NCBI GenBank assembly: GCA_034401795.1
Contig: CM067371.1
Span: 84,476,783-84,540,782 of the forward strand
DNA length: 64,000 bases
Reading direction: 5' to 3'
From: Chaetoderma sp. LZ-2023a
Lineage: Eukaryota; Mollusca; Caudofoveata; Chaetodermatida; Chaetodermatidae
The translations under genes were made by a program, and so were the position numbers. The notes beneath the pieces were generated by a model. It searched no databases. It was not told the DNA's origin and saw only the letters and a program-made list of their open reading frames with translations. Shown here one piece after another: positions 41,506 to 53,149 of this stretch (position 1 is the stretch's first letter; each line of letters opens with the position of its first letter).

Positions 41506-44349
41506 TTAGGAAATACTTGTGAGAAAATAACTGTATCTTTCTCATGCCACAAGACAATTTTGATCATACATTTTCGTTTCCACTTACAGCTGGTGTTAAT
41601 TTTGAGAATTATGCTGCTGCTAAAACCTGCTGTTTTCTGCATGAGCTATTGCAACATTTGAATTTTACTTTTATCTAAACAGTCAAAAAATTTATCCAAC
41701 GTCACTGTCAATGTCTCTGAGCTCAGAGGCTGTAGTACGCCAGTTCTCCTCGGCAGTAACCAGCGAAGTAACACGTAATGTTATTTCGGTGACAAGCACG
41801 GTTTCCAGCGCACCGTCGTTTACAGGAACATTTCACTGAATGTTAAAGTCCTTCCAGAAATGCAGTGATCGTCATCCGAATTGGTGTTAGTTTAGAACTC
41901 TTGATGAATCAGCCGTAATTCTGAAATGGAATGTCTGGAATTTTAGCAATGTGTGAAGATTTCATAATAATAGTGGAAAGATAAGCCCGTTTAATGGGCC
42001 ACGCAGATGCGTCTTCTGATGGAGGAAGATTGCGCAATGTACCAGTTGGTCCGCTAAAAAATTGTACGTAACTGACCAAGATTTACACAAAGTTGGCCTC
42101 CCGCATAGGCACGCAAAAGAAGGTTTGTTGAATGTTGAAGAAGATCATCTGATACACTGACAAAGCCGTCTGCTTCTGAAGTAGTACTTGCACAATCTGC
42201 TAGATACTGACAGTGAACACTAATTTCCGTAGTTTCCACAACTTTTTCTTCCATATGCTAGAAATGTAGAGGTGTCTTCATTATCTTTCCTTTTGTAGGT
42301 TTATCACTTTTTGCTGGAGACTGAAATGTTTTTAATTGTACAACTGACTGTTTCTTAACTCCCGCTTCAAAACATTCTTTCATAGCATTTCCCCTAATCT
42401 CCTTTTCGCATACATCCTCCGCAGCTCATTCCCCAGTGGAAATGTTCAACAAAGCAGGCGTTTGTTCAACAAAAGGATTTGTCATATTTTAGCTATCGCA
42501 TTTGGTGCATTAACCACAAGAGAGTTGTTTTTGGTTACTTGGTTTAGTCCTGATTCATGATGATCAGTCATGCATAACACACTCAGGTGTACCATTGCAC
42601 TCAAATTTCATGATACGCTGGCTGTAATAGGTTTACTATACAGCCATTTGGTTCTGGCTTTCTCGTTCATTTGTATTCCTGATAGACCTTGCTTATGTTT
42701 CAGATCTGCATTGTATGGCTGTTCTAACACCATATCAGGCTAAACAGCATTGCTGTCATGAGTCGGTTACCTCATTATAGACATCATATGCCATTTCAAC
42801 TGTTAGTGGTGTTTTCAGGCCACATATTGCATACAATAAATGTTGTGATGAAAGTAGTTCCTGGTTTCATTGGTACATTCAACGTTTTCATTGTCTAATT
42901 TTAACTTATTGTCGACAAGCAACTGATATGAGAGATTGAGTATGCCAATTGGCACATGGTATAATATCTAGGGCTGCATCCGTTGAAATGTTAAAAGTAT
43001 CATAGTCTAACTTACAGTCCTTTGTTATTCGGTGAACAACGTGATACCGGGTTAAAGACGGGTGGTTCTTTGGGTGGTTCTGTATGGGGATTTGCTCGCC
43101 ACCATCTCAACTCGCGTACCGACCGGGATCTTCCTTCTAGCGGAGATAGATGGAATGGATGACACAAAGTTGTATTCTATTAGTGATGACTCGTTTACTC
43201 AACTTTCTTAATTCTATTGTTTACACATATAATTCCAAATTCTAGTCACATGTCGCTTACCTATACTAAACCTATTCTACTTAACTACAATCGATTCCTA
43301 AGAGAGAAGTATTCTAATAAAACATAACAAAGTTAACATTAAGCTGGACTCTCTAACTGACTAGCCCGCTAACTACATAGCTGGCAATCTCACTATTCAC
43401 TAGCCATCACTAGCGGTCCGAGTCCCCGATGTCGAAGTATGTCAGAGTCCATAACCGTAACTCTCTCTATCCGTCGTCAACGTTTGTCCACTCTTAAATA
43501 TAATTGTGTCGTTATGTCAACAAAGCTGGGTGTATTAAGTGATGGCGTGTGTGATCGTAAATGTGGCCTAAAGGTATATGTAACTAATCTAACTAATTAT
43601 CAATTAACATATAAAAGACAACAATCTTATAGCAACATGCTATAACATAAATGCATCGAATTTTATGAGCTATATTCATAAAGCGTCCAGTCTGAGAGCT
43701 AACTAATTGCTCCATGTGTGGGCGTGAAGATTCCTACTATAATGTATATGGTTTGTCCATTGACTGTCCTAAGGTTAGCGACGTGTCGGTTCTAGTTTGT
43801 CACGTGCCACTGGGCGTGTTCATCATCCAGCCGTATCCTATAGTCGTGTAATCGTCTGTGCGTGTCTGGGCGTGGCTCTTCTCAAGCGTATGCGTGCGTT
43901 CACGTGAGGGGTTGTTGACGCTGATGCGCTCGTGTGTGCGTATGCCGCTATTTCCGTCCATTCGTGTTGGTACGTTCATCCATCCGTCGAATGTGGCCAT
44001 GTCCCTGTACCATAATAACCTGAGCAGCATCTAACAAAGTCTTATCATCTGAATTTGTGGCATTTTCCTGTAATGATATTATTTTAGTTAATGCTTCATT
44101 GATAGTAACTGCTGAACACACAAATTCTGAGCCCGAAGTCTGCGGCAAAAAGACTACGAGTCCCATAGTGTTCTTCCAAGCGCTTTTTGTGATTACGGCA
44201 CTTATATGAGTCCCATGTGTCAATGCATTGCTACTTTAAGTGAGTTCGATATTAAAGCACTTAAAACCACAAGTAGAAAAACGGACATCTCATCAAACAA
44301 TGGTACATGTATTTTCACAATTAAATCATTAAAGGTAATGTCATAAGAA
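41506..44349. other. Long intron stretch without a supported gene
   Basis: Minus-strand frames at 42054-42254 and 43948-44223 (ALTKIISLQENATNSDDKT) and short coding-like pieces between 42300 and 43020 suggest a decayed multi-copy gene interrupted at about 43030-43975 by an unrelated GC-richer insertion. None of it is secure enough to name. No splice-site-flanked exon of the VWA gene was found here. Confidence 0.4.
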
Positions 44350-44627
44350 TGAACCGTTCCACTTCAGCCATCCCTCATATGACGTGCAGGATGACGTTAT
44401 AATCAATGACGTCATGAATGGTGTAGATAAGTACGTCACGAACGTATGATTTAAGACGGACTAAGTGTTGTTGTACGAATTGTATGTTTTTACTATTTAA
44501 TAAACATTCTGTTGAATCTTTTGAAACTAATTTGACTGGGCGCTGTTGCTGCCATCCCAACACGAGCGAGATGTGGGTGGAGCTTAACTAGGGATGGACG
44601 TGGCATAGCTAAAACTCAAACGGTCCA
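44350..44627 (-). mobile_element. MITE, hairpin/CRE family, copy 9
   Basis: Inverted copy with ends TGAACCGTTCCA and CAAACGGTCCA, a TGACGTCA palindrome (AATGACGTCATGAATG) and hairpin arm sequence AACTAATTTGACTGGGCGC. Confidence 0.82.
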
Positions 44628-45374
44628 TTGGAAGCATCAACACTACATGGAGTTTATTCACATACATACGTTTTAGACTGCTGTTCATCGCCTGAGCGTT
44701 TTTTCAGCTGTGTCATTTATGTGTTCATACACAACCTGTGATAATGAATGTCGCGCGTCACCGTATCAATGGGTTTAGCGTAGTAATTTCCTATCTTCAT
44801 TAATAATAAAGAATCACCAAGATCCCTGGCCTTTTGTAGACGTGTGTGCTGATGATTGAGTGCGGCCACTGTAGACTATGGTAATTTACCTTATCGTTTG
44901 TACACTTTCTTACATATAATACATTGACCATTCATATCAATAGACAGACTTCTTGATCGAGTTACTCTACTAGCATGTGTGGTAGTCTCGTCTGCTGACA
45001 CGTCTCATCCTAGCAAGTTCATACATGTCATAGCTCTTTTTCAATAAATAATAGTTAGGACAATCTGCATGCCAGAGAGGTTGTTTGTCTAGAGGAAATG
45101 TATCAGACTTTATATCTGACTCCACTCTGAGAGCTAATCTGTCATTTCGAGCATCTGCAGCTCGCTCTAGAGCAAGTGGTGTGATACAATGTAGTTTTAT
45201 ATTTGACGGCCTCTGGCAAATGACGCAGGTCGAGTATTCTGTGGTTTACTGTTTTGGAATCTTGGTTGGAGCAGCCCTGTCTACGATAGGAGAACTTGCA
45301 CGTTTCATGATGTTGATTTACATCTGCCGGCTCTCTGTGGTTTTGTTAAACCCGACAAAAGAAAAAAGAATGAA

Positions 45375-45375
<1 letters not shown>
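44628..45375. other. Intron sequence, nothing recognised
   Basis: AT-rich sequence with no open frame of protein-like composition except short ones near 45085-45381 that run into the microsatellite. I see no gene or repeat family. Confidence 0.5.
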
Positions 45376-45433
<58 letters not shown>

Positions 45434-45455
45434 TATAAAAATGATGATAATGATA

Positions 45456-45522
<67 letters not shown>

Positions 45523-45573
45523 CGCAATGATGACAAAAACACCAACAACACCAGCAACAACAACAGCAGCAAG

Positions 45574-45608
<35 letters not shown>

Positions 45609-45640
45609 CTACTATTATTATTATTATTATTATTATTATT
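45376..45640. repeat. Compound trinucleotide microsatellite
   Basis: Consecutive blocks of (TAA)n, then (GAC)n with about 20 units, then a (CAA)n-rich block, then (TTA)n, totalling about 265 bp. Frames here are poly-Asn, poly-Asp or poly-Thr artefacts. Confidence 0.97.
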
Positions 45641-47500
45641 AAAAAACAATTTACTAAATCTAGGAGCGCTTAACGTGGTTAACTCCGCGGTGTGTCAACC
45701 AGGGTTTCTTATAAGGGTCCTTTTGAGGGTATAGACCCACAAAATTCAACTGGGGACCCCCAAAGGATGTGGTAGTGGGTTCCATGGGACCCCTGAAAAG
45801 TTTGTATGATTGTTAAATATTAATTTGTTTATAGCTTTTTGCACAAATATACCCACAAAATCTAGCATGGGACCCACATAATTCATAGCTGTGCATCCAT
45901 GGTACTCTAATTTTAGCATGGATGAGAAAAACTGCATGGGAATCCCGAATTAAAGTTGGGGACGCTCAGATTTCATGTTGGGACCCTCAGATTTCTAGAT
46001 GTGGGGTCCCTGGGACCTCCACAATTCGTCGCTATGCTGACGATGGGCCGAATATCGAAAATCACAGTTTTGAGAAAATCGCATTCAGGGTTTTCTGTAT
46101 TTATCATCACAAATAATGCTACTCTTAAAGACATGTATTACTCAAAGTGACATACCAATAGAAAGCGCTTGGTCCCCTCTACGGACTACATATTACCATT
46201 ATGTGTTTATCTAATTAATAAGGCTGTAATTAACTAAAATACATATTCGCCTCTTCGTGAAACGTTTTTTTAGCTGTTGAGATTGGCATATTCGCCCAAT
46301 ATTCGCCTGTTCGTTATGTACAATTCGTTGCATTTACTACATTTTCGCCCCTTCAATTTCTCATTCCAACAGTACTTAGCGATATAAATATTTCATGTTC
46401 GCCTGTTCGTGAAACACATGTTGACGTGTCAAGGAAATACCCCCGCACCACCAGTGATTTGTCGCTTAACCAGCGTGTTTGCTATTACACAGCGTACTGT
46501 AATGTTTAGTTAATTTCACCAGTAAACGACAGGCGGTGTTAACTCTAAATTTACAAAATGTAATATTCGCCCCTCCGTCAGCACAGCAACGAATTTAGAT
46601 GCCATGAGAAACACTGGTGTCAACTGTGTGTACAGGTAGGCCCTATAAATATACTTGAATATAACAAAAGCAAACCTGTATATAATTTTGTAAGCAGTAT
46701 GAATAGTATTCTCTATAGGCGCCGATGTAGAGCGATTAACTCGCTACTGTTAATCCTTTTGAAAACATTATAGATGAAAGCAACGATCCTCAGTCAAAAC
46801 GATTTCAAAATGCACAGCTGGGTTCCAAGGTCGCAACATGATGCCTGCTGAATATTTTGAAATTCGTATGAGTGCCGTGGTCCTTTCCATGATAACATGT
46901 TTGATGTCATATTGTGTCTAAGAAATGTAGGACAGCAGAGAGACTTCCGCTAGTATTATGTGTAGTTATACTAGATGGACCAGGCACCATTCACACGATG
47001 ACCTCCGGAACTACACAGACATTTGGTCAACAGAATCAGAATCTATTCCGTCCAGTTATTTTGTGTAAACATCATCTCGCGTTGACGTAATTTTTTATAG
47101 CTATGTTCAAATAAGCGTGAGAGCAGAGCCGAGAAAGGCAGAGAACTGATAAACTATTCAAAGTAATATTCACACCTCCAGTTCCAAAAGATTAGAATGA
47201 TTTGTTCCTTGGTGATGAAAACAAAGAAGAATCCTTCAAGATATTAGTAGAAGACCTGACTAAAGTGGCTTTTCAGAAGTCCGTTTCTGGACACAATCAA
47301 GTCACTCTCTTCTGTGCTCAACATCGAAGAATTGTCACCATGCCTGCATGAGGAAATAGACATGCATGAGAATAATTCACACGCTGAGTATTCAGCATAG
47401 GAAGATCATCAAATCACTCTTATCAGAACTGTTTACTCAGCTGTCGTTGTTTTGTCTGTATCTGTCTGTCACAGATGGATGTTGAGTTGTTGGTTGACTT
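45641..47500. other. Intron sequence, nothing recognised
   Basis: About 1.9 kb, AT-rich. Repeated short phrases such as TTCGCC(C/T)(C/G)TTCGTGAAAC (46240-46420) and GGGACC-type phrases (45780-46020) suggest old low-copy repeats. No protein or RNA gene seen. Confidence 0.5.
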
Positions 47501-47507
47501 CATACAC

Positions 47508-47563
47508 GTCACGTAGTCGATTATGGCGTCATTTAATTGGTGAATAAGCTGGAAAGATTCATT
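47508..47563 (+). mobile_element. MITE fragment (right end)
   Basis: CGTCACGTAGTCGATTATGG through AAGCTGGAAAGATTCATT matches the right end of the hairpin/CRE MITE family. It is followed by a 24-25 bp direct duplication (GCTTGGGGAACTGGAATGCA). Confidence 0.6.
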
Positions 47564-47629
47564 GCTTGGGGAACTGGAATGCATCAATTGCTTGGGGAAC
47601 TGGAATGCATCAGCCCCCCCCCACCCCAA

Positions 47630-47852
47630 TGGACCGTTCCCAATATATCCATCAATTATATGACACCATAATCAACTACGTGACGTATATGATGACATCA
47701 CAATCAATGACATCATGAATGGCATAGAAAAGTTCGTCCCGAACGCTTAATTGATGACGGACTACGCGTAGCTGTACGAATTGTATGCCGTTATTATTTA
47801 ATAAACTTTCCGTTGAATATTTTGAAACTAATTTTACTGGGTTACCATAGTC
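47630..47852 (-). mobile_element. MITE, hairpin/CRE family, copy 10, interrupted by the LINE
   Basis: Starts TGGACCGTTCCCA and carries the inverted right part and first hairpin arm (TTTGAAACTAATTTTACTGG) up to the LINE target site. A short remnant (TATTCAACAGCTTAAAACG) continues at 51819, on the far side of the LINE. Confidence 0.75.
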
Positions 47853-47877
47853 TTCTTCTTCTTTTCGATCGCTGGTA

Positions 47878-48912
47878 TCACACTTGGAGAGCCGTTCTCA
47901 AGATGAAATCTGTGGTTTTCTGCAGTTCTGCCACAGGCCCATACAGCTTTTCAAGAAAAGAGGTTGACAAAGGCCAGATCTCTTCTCTCAGCAGCTGATA
48001 CGTACTGCAACATTGAAGAATGTGCTCTGTGGTCTGTTCTGCTTCTCCACAAGGACAAGCGGGCGATGTCGTAAGGTGGAACCGCCTGTGCATGTGTTGG
48101 TTCAGTCTGTTTTGTCCAGTTCTGAGACGAAAAATGGTCACTTGCTCTGGCCTCGAGAGATGATGGTAGGCATTTTCTGATTGAGGTGTTCTATAGAGTG
48201 ACTTGATGATAGTCTTCATCTCTGTATGGGTAACCATGTTTTCTGTCTGATTCTCTTCTGCACCCACCTTTGCCATCTTGTCTGCTTCCTCATTTCATTG
48301 GACTCCACAGTGTGAGGGGATCCACTGCAATGCTATCCGAAAGCATTTGATGGTTTGTAGTGCTTCTTCAAGTTGTGGAAGCTTACCTTTGGTGATAGCC
48401 TCAAGGACGGAGCGGGCATCAGATAAAAAGACAATCTGTGCAATGTGGTCTGCTGTTCTGCTGATGGTATTAGCTGCATGAACCAGTGCTTCGACTTCAG
48501 CTCTGTAGTTTGTGCAGTGTTTGCCTGTCGGTATTGCAGCTGACTCATGTTATCCGTTTGGATACTGTATGTGCAGTCCAGCACCTCCGCTCCTAATTGC
48601 ATCTTTGGCTGATCCATCTGTGTAGATCCTTATCCATGTCTCCTGAGGGTGCATTTCTTCCAGCATGGCTAGGGTCAGGGCCTTCATGCTCACATCACTG
48701 TGCTTATCTTTGGTTGTGAGATGAGGTACTGTGGTGCGAATAGCTATGCTCTCTAGTTTGTTTTCCCTGGGCGGAGGATCAAGTGTGCGGTTTGGGTCTT
48801 TTATCTGTGCTGGCAACATTTCTTGGTGTTTCCTTTGAAGTGATTTTGTCTCTTTCATAAAACTTGATCTTTTAAGTCTTCCTGATAACAGCTGTGCTGG
48901 CCTGATCTTCAT
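47878..48912 (-). pseudogene. LINE RNase H and C-terminal region
   Basis: RNase H catalytic motifs are visible in order: YTDGSAKDA (near 48630), an E-containing helix (NYRAEVEALVHAA), LSDARSVLEAI (near 48410) and NEEADKMAKVGAEE with WIPSHCGVQ before it. A TGA interrupts just after SHCGVQ. Downstream comes a His/Cys-containing tail (ACPCGEAEQTTEHILQC), typical of the C-terminus of I/Jockey-type LINEs, ending at 47878. The pieces are in two frames. Confidence 0.85.
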
Positions 48913-48945
48913 CGGGTGGTTGTTGAACGATTTGAACTTTGCAGC

Positions 48946-50297
48946 TTAGATCAGTGCTTTGCATTCCCTTCCTTTCCTAAGTGGGGGGATGCCTGCTGTC
49001 TGCTCCATTTTTTCTATTGGTGTTGATCTCATTCCACCAGTCATGATGCGCATTGCCTGGTTTTGTACTCTGTCGAGGTTCTGTTGATGAGATTTAGCTG
49101 CTGTCATCCATGAGCTGGATCCATACTCAAGGTGTGGTCGTACGGCACCTAGGTAGATGGTCTTGAGGATCCTTTCATTGGCACCCCACTTTGTTCCTGC
49201 CAGCTTCCTCATGATGTTTAGCTTTCTTCTGGCCTTTGCCTCTGCGTTCTGGATGTGCCCCTTCCATGTTAATCTTCTGTCATAGGTGACTCCCAGGTAT
49301 GTCTGCTGGTCCTCGTACTCGAGTGGAGTACCGCCCAGTGTCAGATTGCCAACCTTGGTTTTGGTGGACAGTGAGAATAGCATGGCTGATGATTTCCCTT
49401 TGTTGATGGTAATACACCAGCGATTGGCCCAAGCTGTAATTCTGTCCAAGGCGAGCTGCATTCTGTACGTGGCAGTCGTTGTGTACTCCTCGGTGCACCA
49501 GAGTACGAGGTCATCTGCATAGAGGGCTGCATGGATCCCATTGGGCAGCTCTGCTACAATGTCATTAATGAAGAGTATGAACATAATAATACTCCGCCTT
49601 GTGGCACCCCTTGTCTCAGCAATACATTCTGTCCATATTGTCCATCCACAAGCACCCTAGTTCTGCGATTGTGTAGGTATGACTTGGTCCATCGGAACAT
49701 GTTGCCACCGATCCATGTGCGCCTGAGCTTCACGAGGAAGCCATCCTTCCACACCTTGTCAAATGCCTTCTGCAGATCGATAAAGGCAGCTAGCATCACC
49801 TTCTTGGCTTGAAAAGTGTCCTCTATGACCTGTGCAAGATGTGTTGTTTGATCGTCTGTGCTCCTGTATCTTCTGAAGCCGGCCTGCTCTGAAACTATAA
49901 TGTTCTCCGACTCCAGGCACCACTGCAACCGCTTGTTGATGATGCGCCCCATGGTCTTGCATATGCAGCTTGTAAGACTGATAGGACGGTAGCTCAGCAC
50001 TTTCGTCTTGTTCTTCGCTTTTTTCAGAATAGGAGTCATTCTGGCTTCCTTCCAGCACTGAGGAACCTCTCCATTGGTCCAACTGAGATTAAAGATGTCT
50101 AGCAACTTGCGGAGAGATGCATTACCAAGGTGTTGGATCATTTCATTCGTAATGCCATCTGGCCCGGGAGATTTCTTCTTCTTCAATTGGCGGATAGCCT
50201 TCTTCAGTTCTGCTAAACTAATGTCAACTTTCATTGCATCATGAGTGTTGGTGTCTGTTCTTTCCTTTTGCTCTTTTCTAACCTCTTTTTGACGCAT
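48946..50297 (-). pseudogene. LINE reverse transcriptase
   Basis: Fingers and palm motifs in order: KKKKSPGPDGITNEMI, YRPISLTSCICKTMGRI, FIDLQKAFDKVWKDG, RQGVPQGGVL and the catalytic ALYADDLVLW. A frameshift near 49570 lies between the PQGG and YADD motifs. Otherwise each half is long and well preserved (247 and 212 codons), so the copy is not very old. It acts with the endonuclease to copy LINE RNA at a nicked target. Confidence 0.92.
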
Positions 50298-50903
50298 TCG
50301 TGGTATAGAAATGTTGCTTTCTTTTGCATATGCAAAGCATCTGCAGCCATCTTTCCTGACAGTGTTTGTCCATCTTCTTCAAGAGTAATCTTCTCTCCCC
50401 CGACACGCTCACCATTCAGTGCTTTAGTCATTCTCCATTGATTTGTGGTGTCTTTCTCTAAATTAAACCCTGCCGTCTTTTCCCTCCAGCTTCTTCTTTT
50501 AGCATCCAGCTTGGCCTTTATATACCTGGCTTTAGTTTGTTGTAGCGTGAAGTGGTTTTCATGACTGGGATTACCCTCTGCATCTTCTCTGGCCGTGTCT
50601 AGTTTATCATGTGCAGCTTGCAGTTCTGTTGTCCAGTAGGGGCGGTAGTTTTTCCTGAACCCTCGAGGAATCGCTTCGTTGGCAGCCTTGAGGATACTTG
50701 AATTAAATTCTTTGACCGCATTGTTGATGTTTCTCCCTTCTACTGCTATATTTTGGGTAAGCTCATTGGAACAAATGCCGAACAGACTCCAATTTGCCTT
50801 TTTGTAGTTCCACCTTGGATGTTGAGGTGAACTTGTGGAAATACTTCCAGAAAGAGAGAGAGGAGGATTGGGCAGTGGTCGCTTCCTCCTAATTGCGATC
50901 CGA

Positions 50904-51479
50904 CTACTCTACTGAGGTGTCTGTGAATGTCTTCTGTACAAAATGCCAAGTCGGAGTTGTTGTCGAGTGCCACTGGCGCGAGTAGAAGGTAGGCTGAACT
51001 GTGGGATCGTTGACAAGTAAAAGGTGCTTTTCATCTTGCCATGCTTCAATGTCTTCTCCTCGTTTATCAAGTGTTCTGTATCCCCAGCTCTGGGACTGGC
51101 TATTGAAGTCTCCCGCAATGAGGAAGTGGCAGTCCAGGACCTGGATTGTGTCATGTGAGAGATTCTTGTCATTAGGGCAGTAATAATTGACAATGTCAAT
51201 CACAGAGTTGCTGGTTGTTACCTTGATCTTGATATATTCTGCCTCTTCCATAAAGGTTTTGATCTGGCTGGCATTCACGCTGTTTCCGACCAAGGTGATC
51301 ACCCCGCCTTTCTTTCCTCCTCTTCGATCACACCGGAAAATCTGGTAACCTCTGATCTTAAATGGTTTTCCTTCTTGCAGGTGTGTCTCTTGGATGCAGC
51401 AGATATCAATGTTGTTTTCGTACAGGAACTGTTCGAGGTCTGATTTCTTGTTGGTAACCTCTTCTGCATTCCAGTGCAT
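50904..51479 (-). pseudogene. LINE apurinic-type endonuclease domain
   Basis: The frame begins MHWNAEEVTNKKSDLEQF and includes IDICCIQETHLQEG (catalytic E), a GGVITLVGN strand and FLIAGDFNSQSQSWG (D/N pair). It breaks at 50904 before the SDH motif, which lies in another frame (SQLGGSDHCPILL, near 50880). Upstream, PKGKTKPKKNPSINIMHWN runs into it in frame, as expected for the start of a second ORF. Confidence 0.88.
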
Positions 51480-51849
51480 GATGTTGATACTGGGGTTCTT
51501 TTTGGGTTTGGTCTTCCCTTTCGGTTGGCTAGTAGCTCTCCATCCTCGTCCCCTGGCTCCACAAGACGAGTTGATGGGATCTCCAGTAGCTGAGGGTGGG
51601 CTCCTTCAAGGCGTGGAACCCGGCGCTGCACCTGCCTGGCGGATCCTCACAGGGCGAGAACCATTTCGGTTGATTCGATCTCCAAGTATCATTTCATTAG
51701 CGCTGTGCATAATGCTCTGGTTTGCCCCTCCAAATGTCTGGATTGACACCCAGTGGGTTGCACCCCTGCGCCACGTTGAGGCCGAGCATATAGTCTTAAA
51801 CAGGGGGTTACCATAGTCATATTCAACAGCTTAAAACGTCGATCCCTGA

Positions 51850-52346
51850 AACCCGTTTGAACGCACCATTTTGCGCTATTCGTTTTCATCGCTGTGACTC
51901 GAAGTTCTGACCAATACGCCACACAAAATAACAACCAAGCAAAACATCGTTATTTTGAAGTACTTTTAAGCCAAATTTTTTAATGTCTGCGTTTATCATG
52001 CAAATTTACAAACGCATATCATAACTAGATAGAATATATATATTACAAAATTTAAATCAACAACATAAAGATTCCCGTGTTGTTTACATTGTCGCTGTCC
52101 TCGTCGCTAGGAAACAGTTGCGGTGTCACGTGCCATGCAGGATTACTATTAATATTATTACGCGTTATTTAACCAATGAAAACATTTCGTATGTGTTATC
52201 TAACCAATGAAAGTCTTTCGTTGAATATTACATGTGTGGTTATATCGAGAAATATGTAATGTCCTGAATGCCATGTTTATTTGATAAATTACAATATCAG
52301 ACAGATTCATAATTATGCTAATTTGACTTAGTTTATTTCGTTTCAG
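51850..52346. other. Intron sequence, nothing recognised
   Basis: AT-rich sequence ending in the pyrimidine tract and AG of the next VWA exon. A degenerate repeat of AACCAATGAAA occurs near 52170 and 52202. No gene seen. Confidence 0.5.
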
Positions 52347-52454
52347 GAGAACTTGTTGATCCCAGTTTGGTCACAAAGACGCTCATTATATTCCAAGTGA
52401 CGCCTGCCAGGCCTGGACCGTGGGTATTATCTGTTACAGGCGGTGGAACAAGAA
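52347..52454 (+). CDS. VWA7-like gene, exon 'e'
   Basis: The acceptor is TTTATTTCGTTTCAG ending at 52346 and the donor is GTAAGT from 52455. The exon is 108 bp, phase 1 at both ends. It encodes 36 residues (ELVDPSLVTKTLIIFQVTPA, RPGPWVLSVTGGGTR). The PGPWVLSV segment resembles the extracellular beta-sandwich region after the VWA domain in VWA7 and hemicentin. Confidence 0.8.
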
Positions 52455-52566
52455 GTAAGTGGGATATTGGCCGGCATAGCCGGATTAAGCATAGTTGGGG
52501 CCCTGCACCAATTGGATGTGGGGTCCACTTTTAGCGGGGACGGAGTGGGGGTGTCAAGGGGAAATG

Positions 52567-52642
<76 letters not shown>

Positions 52643-52643
52643 T

Positions 52644-52698
<55 letters not shown>
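52567..52698. repeat. (CTA)n microsatellite
   Basis: About 44 units of CTA with one ATT-type interruption, 112 bp after an exon donor. It is followed by a GCCACC-rich stretch. Poly-Tyr, poly-Thr and poly-Val frames are artefacts. Confidence 0.98.
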
Positions 52699-52781
52699 GT
52701 TAACGCTACAGATATCGCTACCGCCGCCGCCACCACCGTTGCCGCCACCTCTACCACCACCACATTATGCGTGTCAAAACT

Positions 52782-52881
52782 TTGTTGAACATTCTGAAAT
52801 TAATTTGACTGGAACCTGGTGCTGCCTAAAACAGTAGGCCTACCAGCTCCTAGTCAAATTGGTTTCAAAATATTCAACAGC
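52782..52881. mobile_element. MITE hairpin core without outer parts
   Basis: AACATTCTGAAATTAATTTG and its inverted partner CAAATTGGTTTCAAAATATT surround GGTGCTGCC...TAGGCCTACC. The internal hairpin of the hairpin/CRE MITE family occurs alone here. Similar degraded cores are at about 57408-57482 and 59066-59164. Confidence 0.6.
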
Positions 52882-53149
52882 TCACGTATGTCATGACGGT
52901 AAAAGTGAATTAGGTAGAACGCACTAATTGCTTTTGAGTAGGGACCCCTTATTTTCCGGGTCCCTAGGGGTCCGTCACCAGCTTCTCGAATCTCTCAAAA
53001 TGCTACTCATATCAATTAACCCTTTAATGGTAACAATTTTTCACTTGTTACATAAATTTACAAAAATAGCTATGTTTTCCAACAAATGCAGTTTTCTCAA
53101 GACCATGTCAGAAGCAGATTTTGGTGGCGTTGACCATTAAAGAGTTAAT

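Larger units (their letters stand above)
47853..51804 (-). mobile_element. LINE (non-LTR retrotransposon) with endonuclease, RT and RNase H
   Basis: The same 14 bp, GGGTTACCATAGTC, flanks it at 47839-47852 and 51805-51818, defining the insertion exactly. Read on the minus strand it has a short remnant of a first ORF or leader, an apurinic-type endonuclease, reverse transcriptase, RNase H and a short 3' region ending in AAAAGAAGAAGAA rather than poly-A. The domain order and RNase H point to the I/Jockey group of LINEs. It is about 3.95 kb and 5'-truncated or nearly so. Frames are broken several times. Confidence 0.93.

Noticed and set aside
43030..43975. Possible solo LTR inserted in a decayed gene
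   Set aside because: I could not find TG...CA ends or a target duplication, nor a matching internal sequence.
45305..45673. Poly-Asn, poly-Asp, poly-Val frames
   Set aside because: Artefacts of the compound microsatellite.
49280..49541. Extra open frames inside the LINE, on both strands
   Set aside because: Shadows of the reverse transcriptase reading frame.
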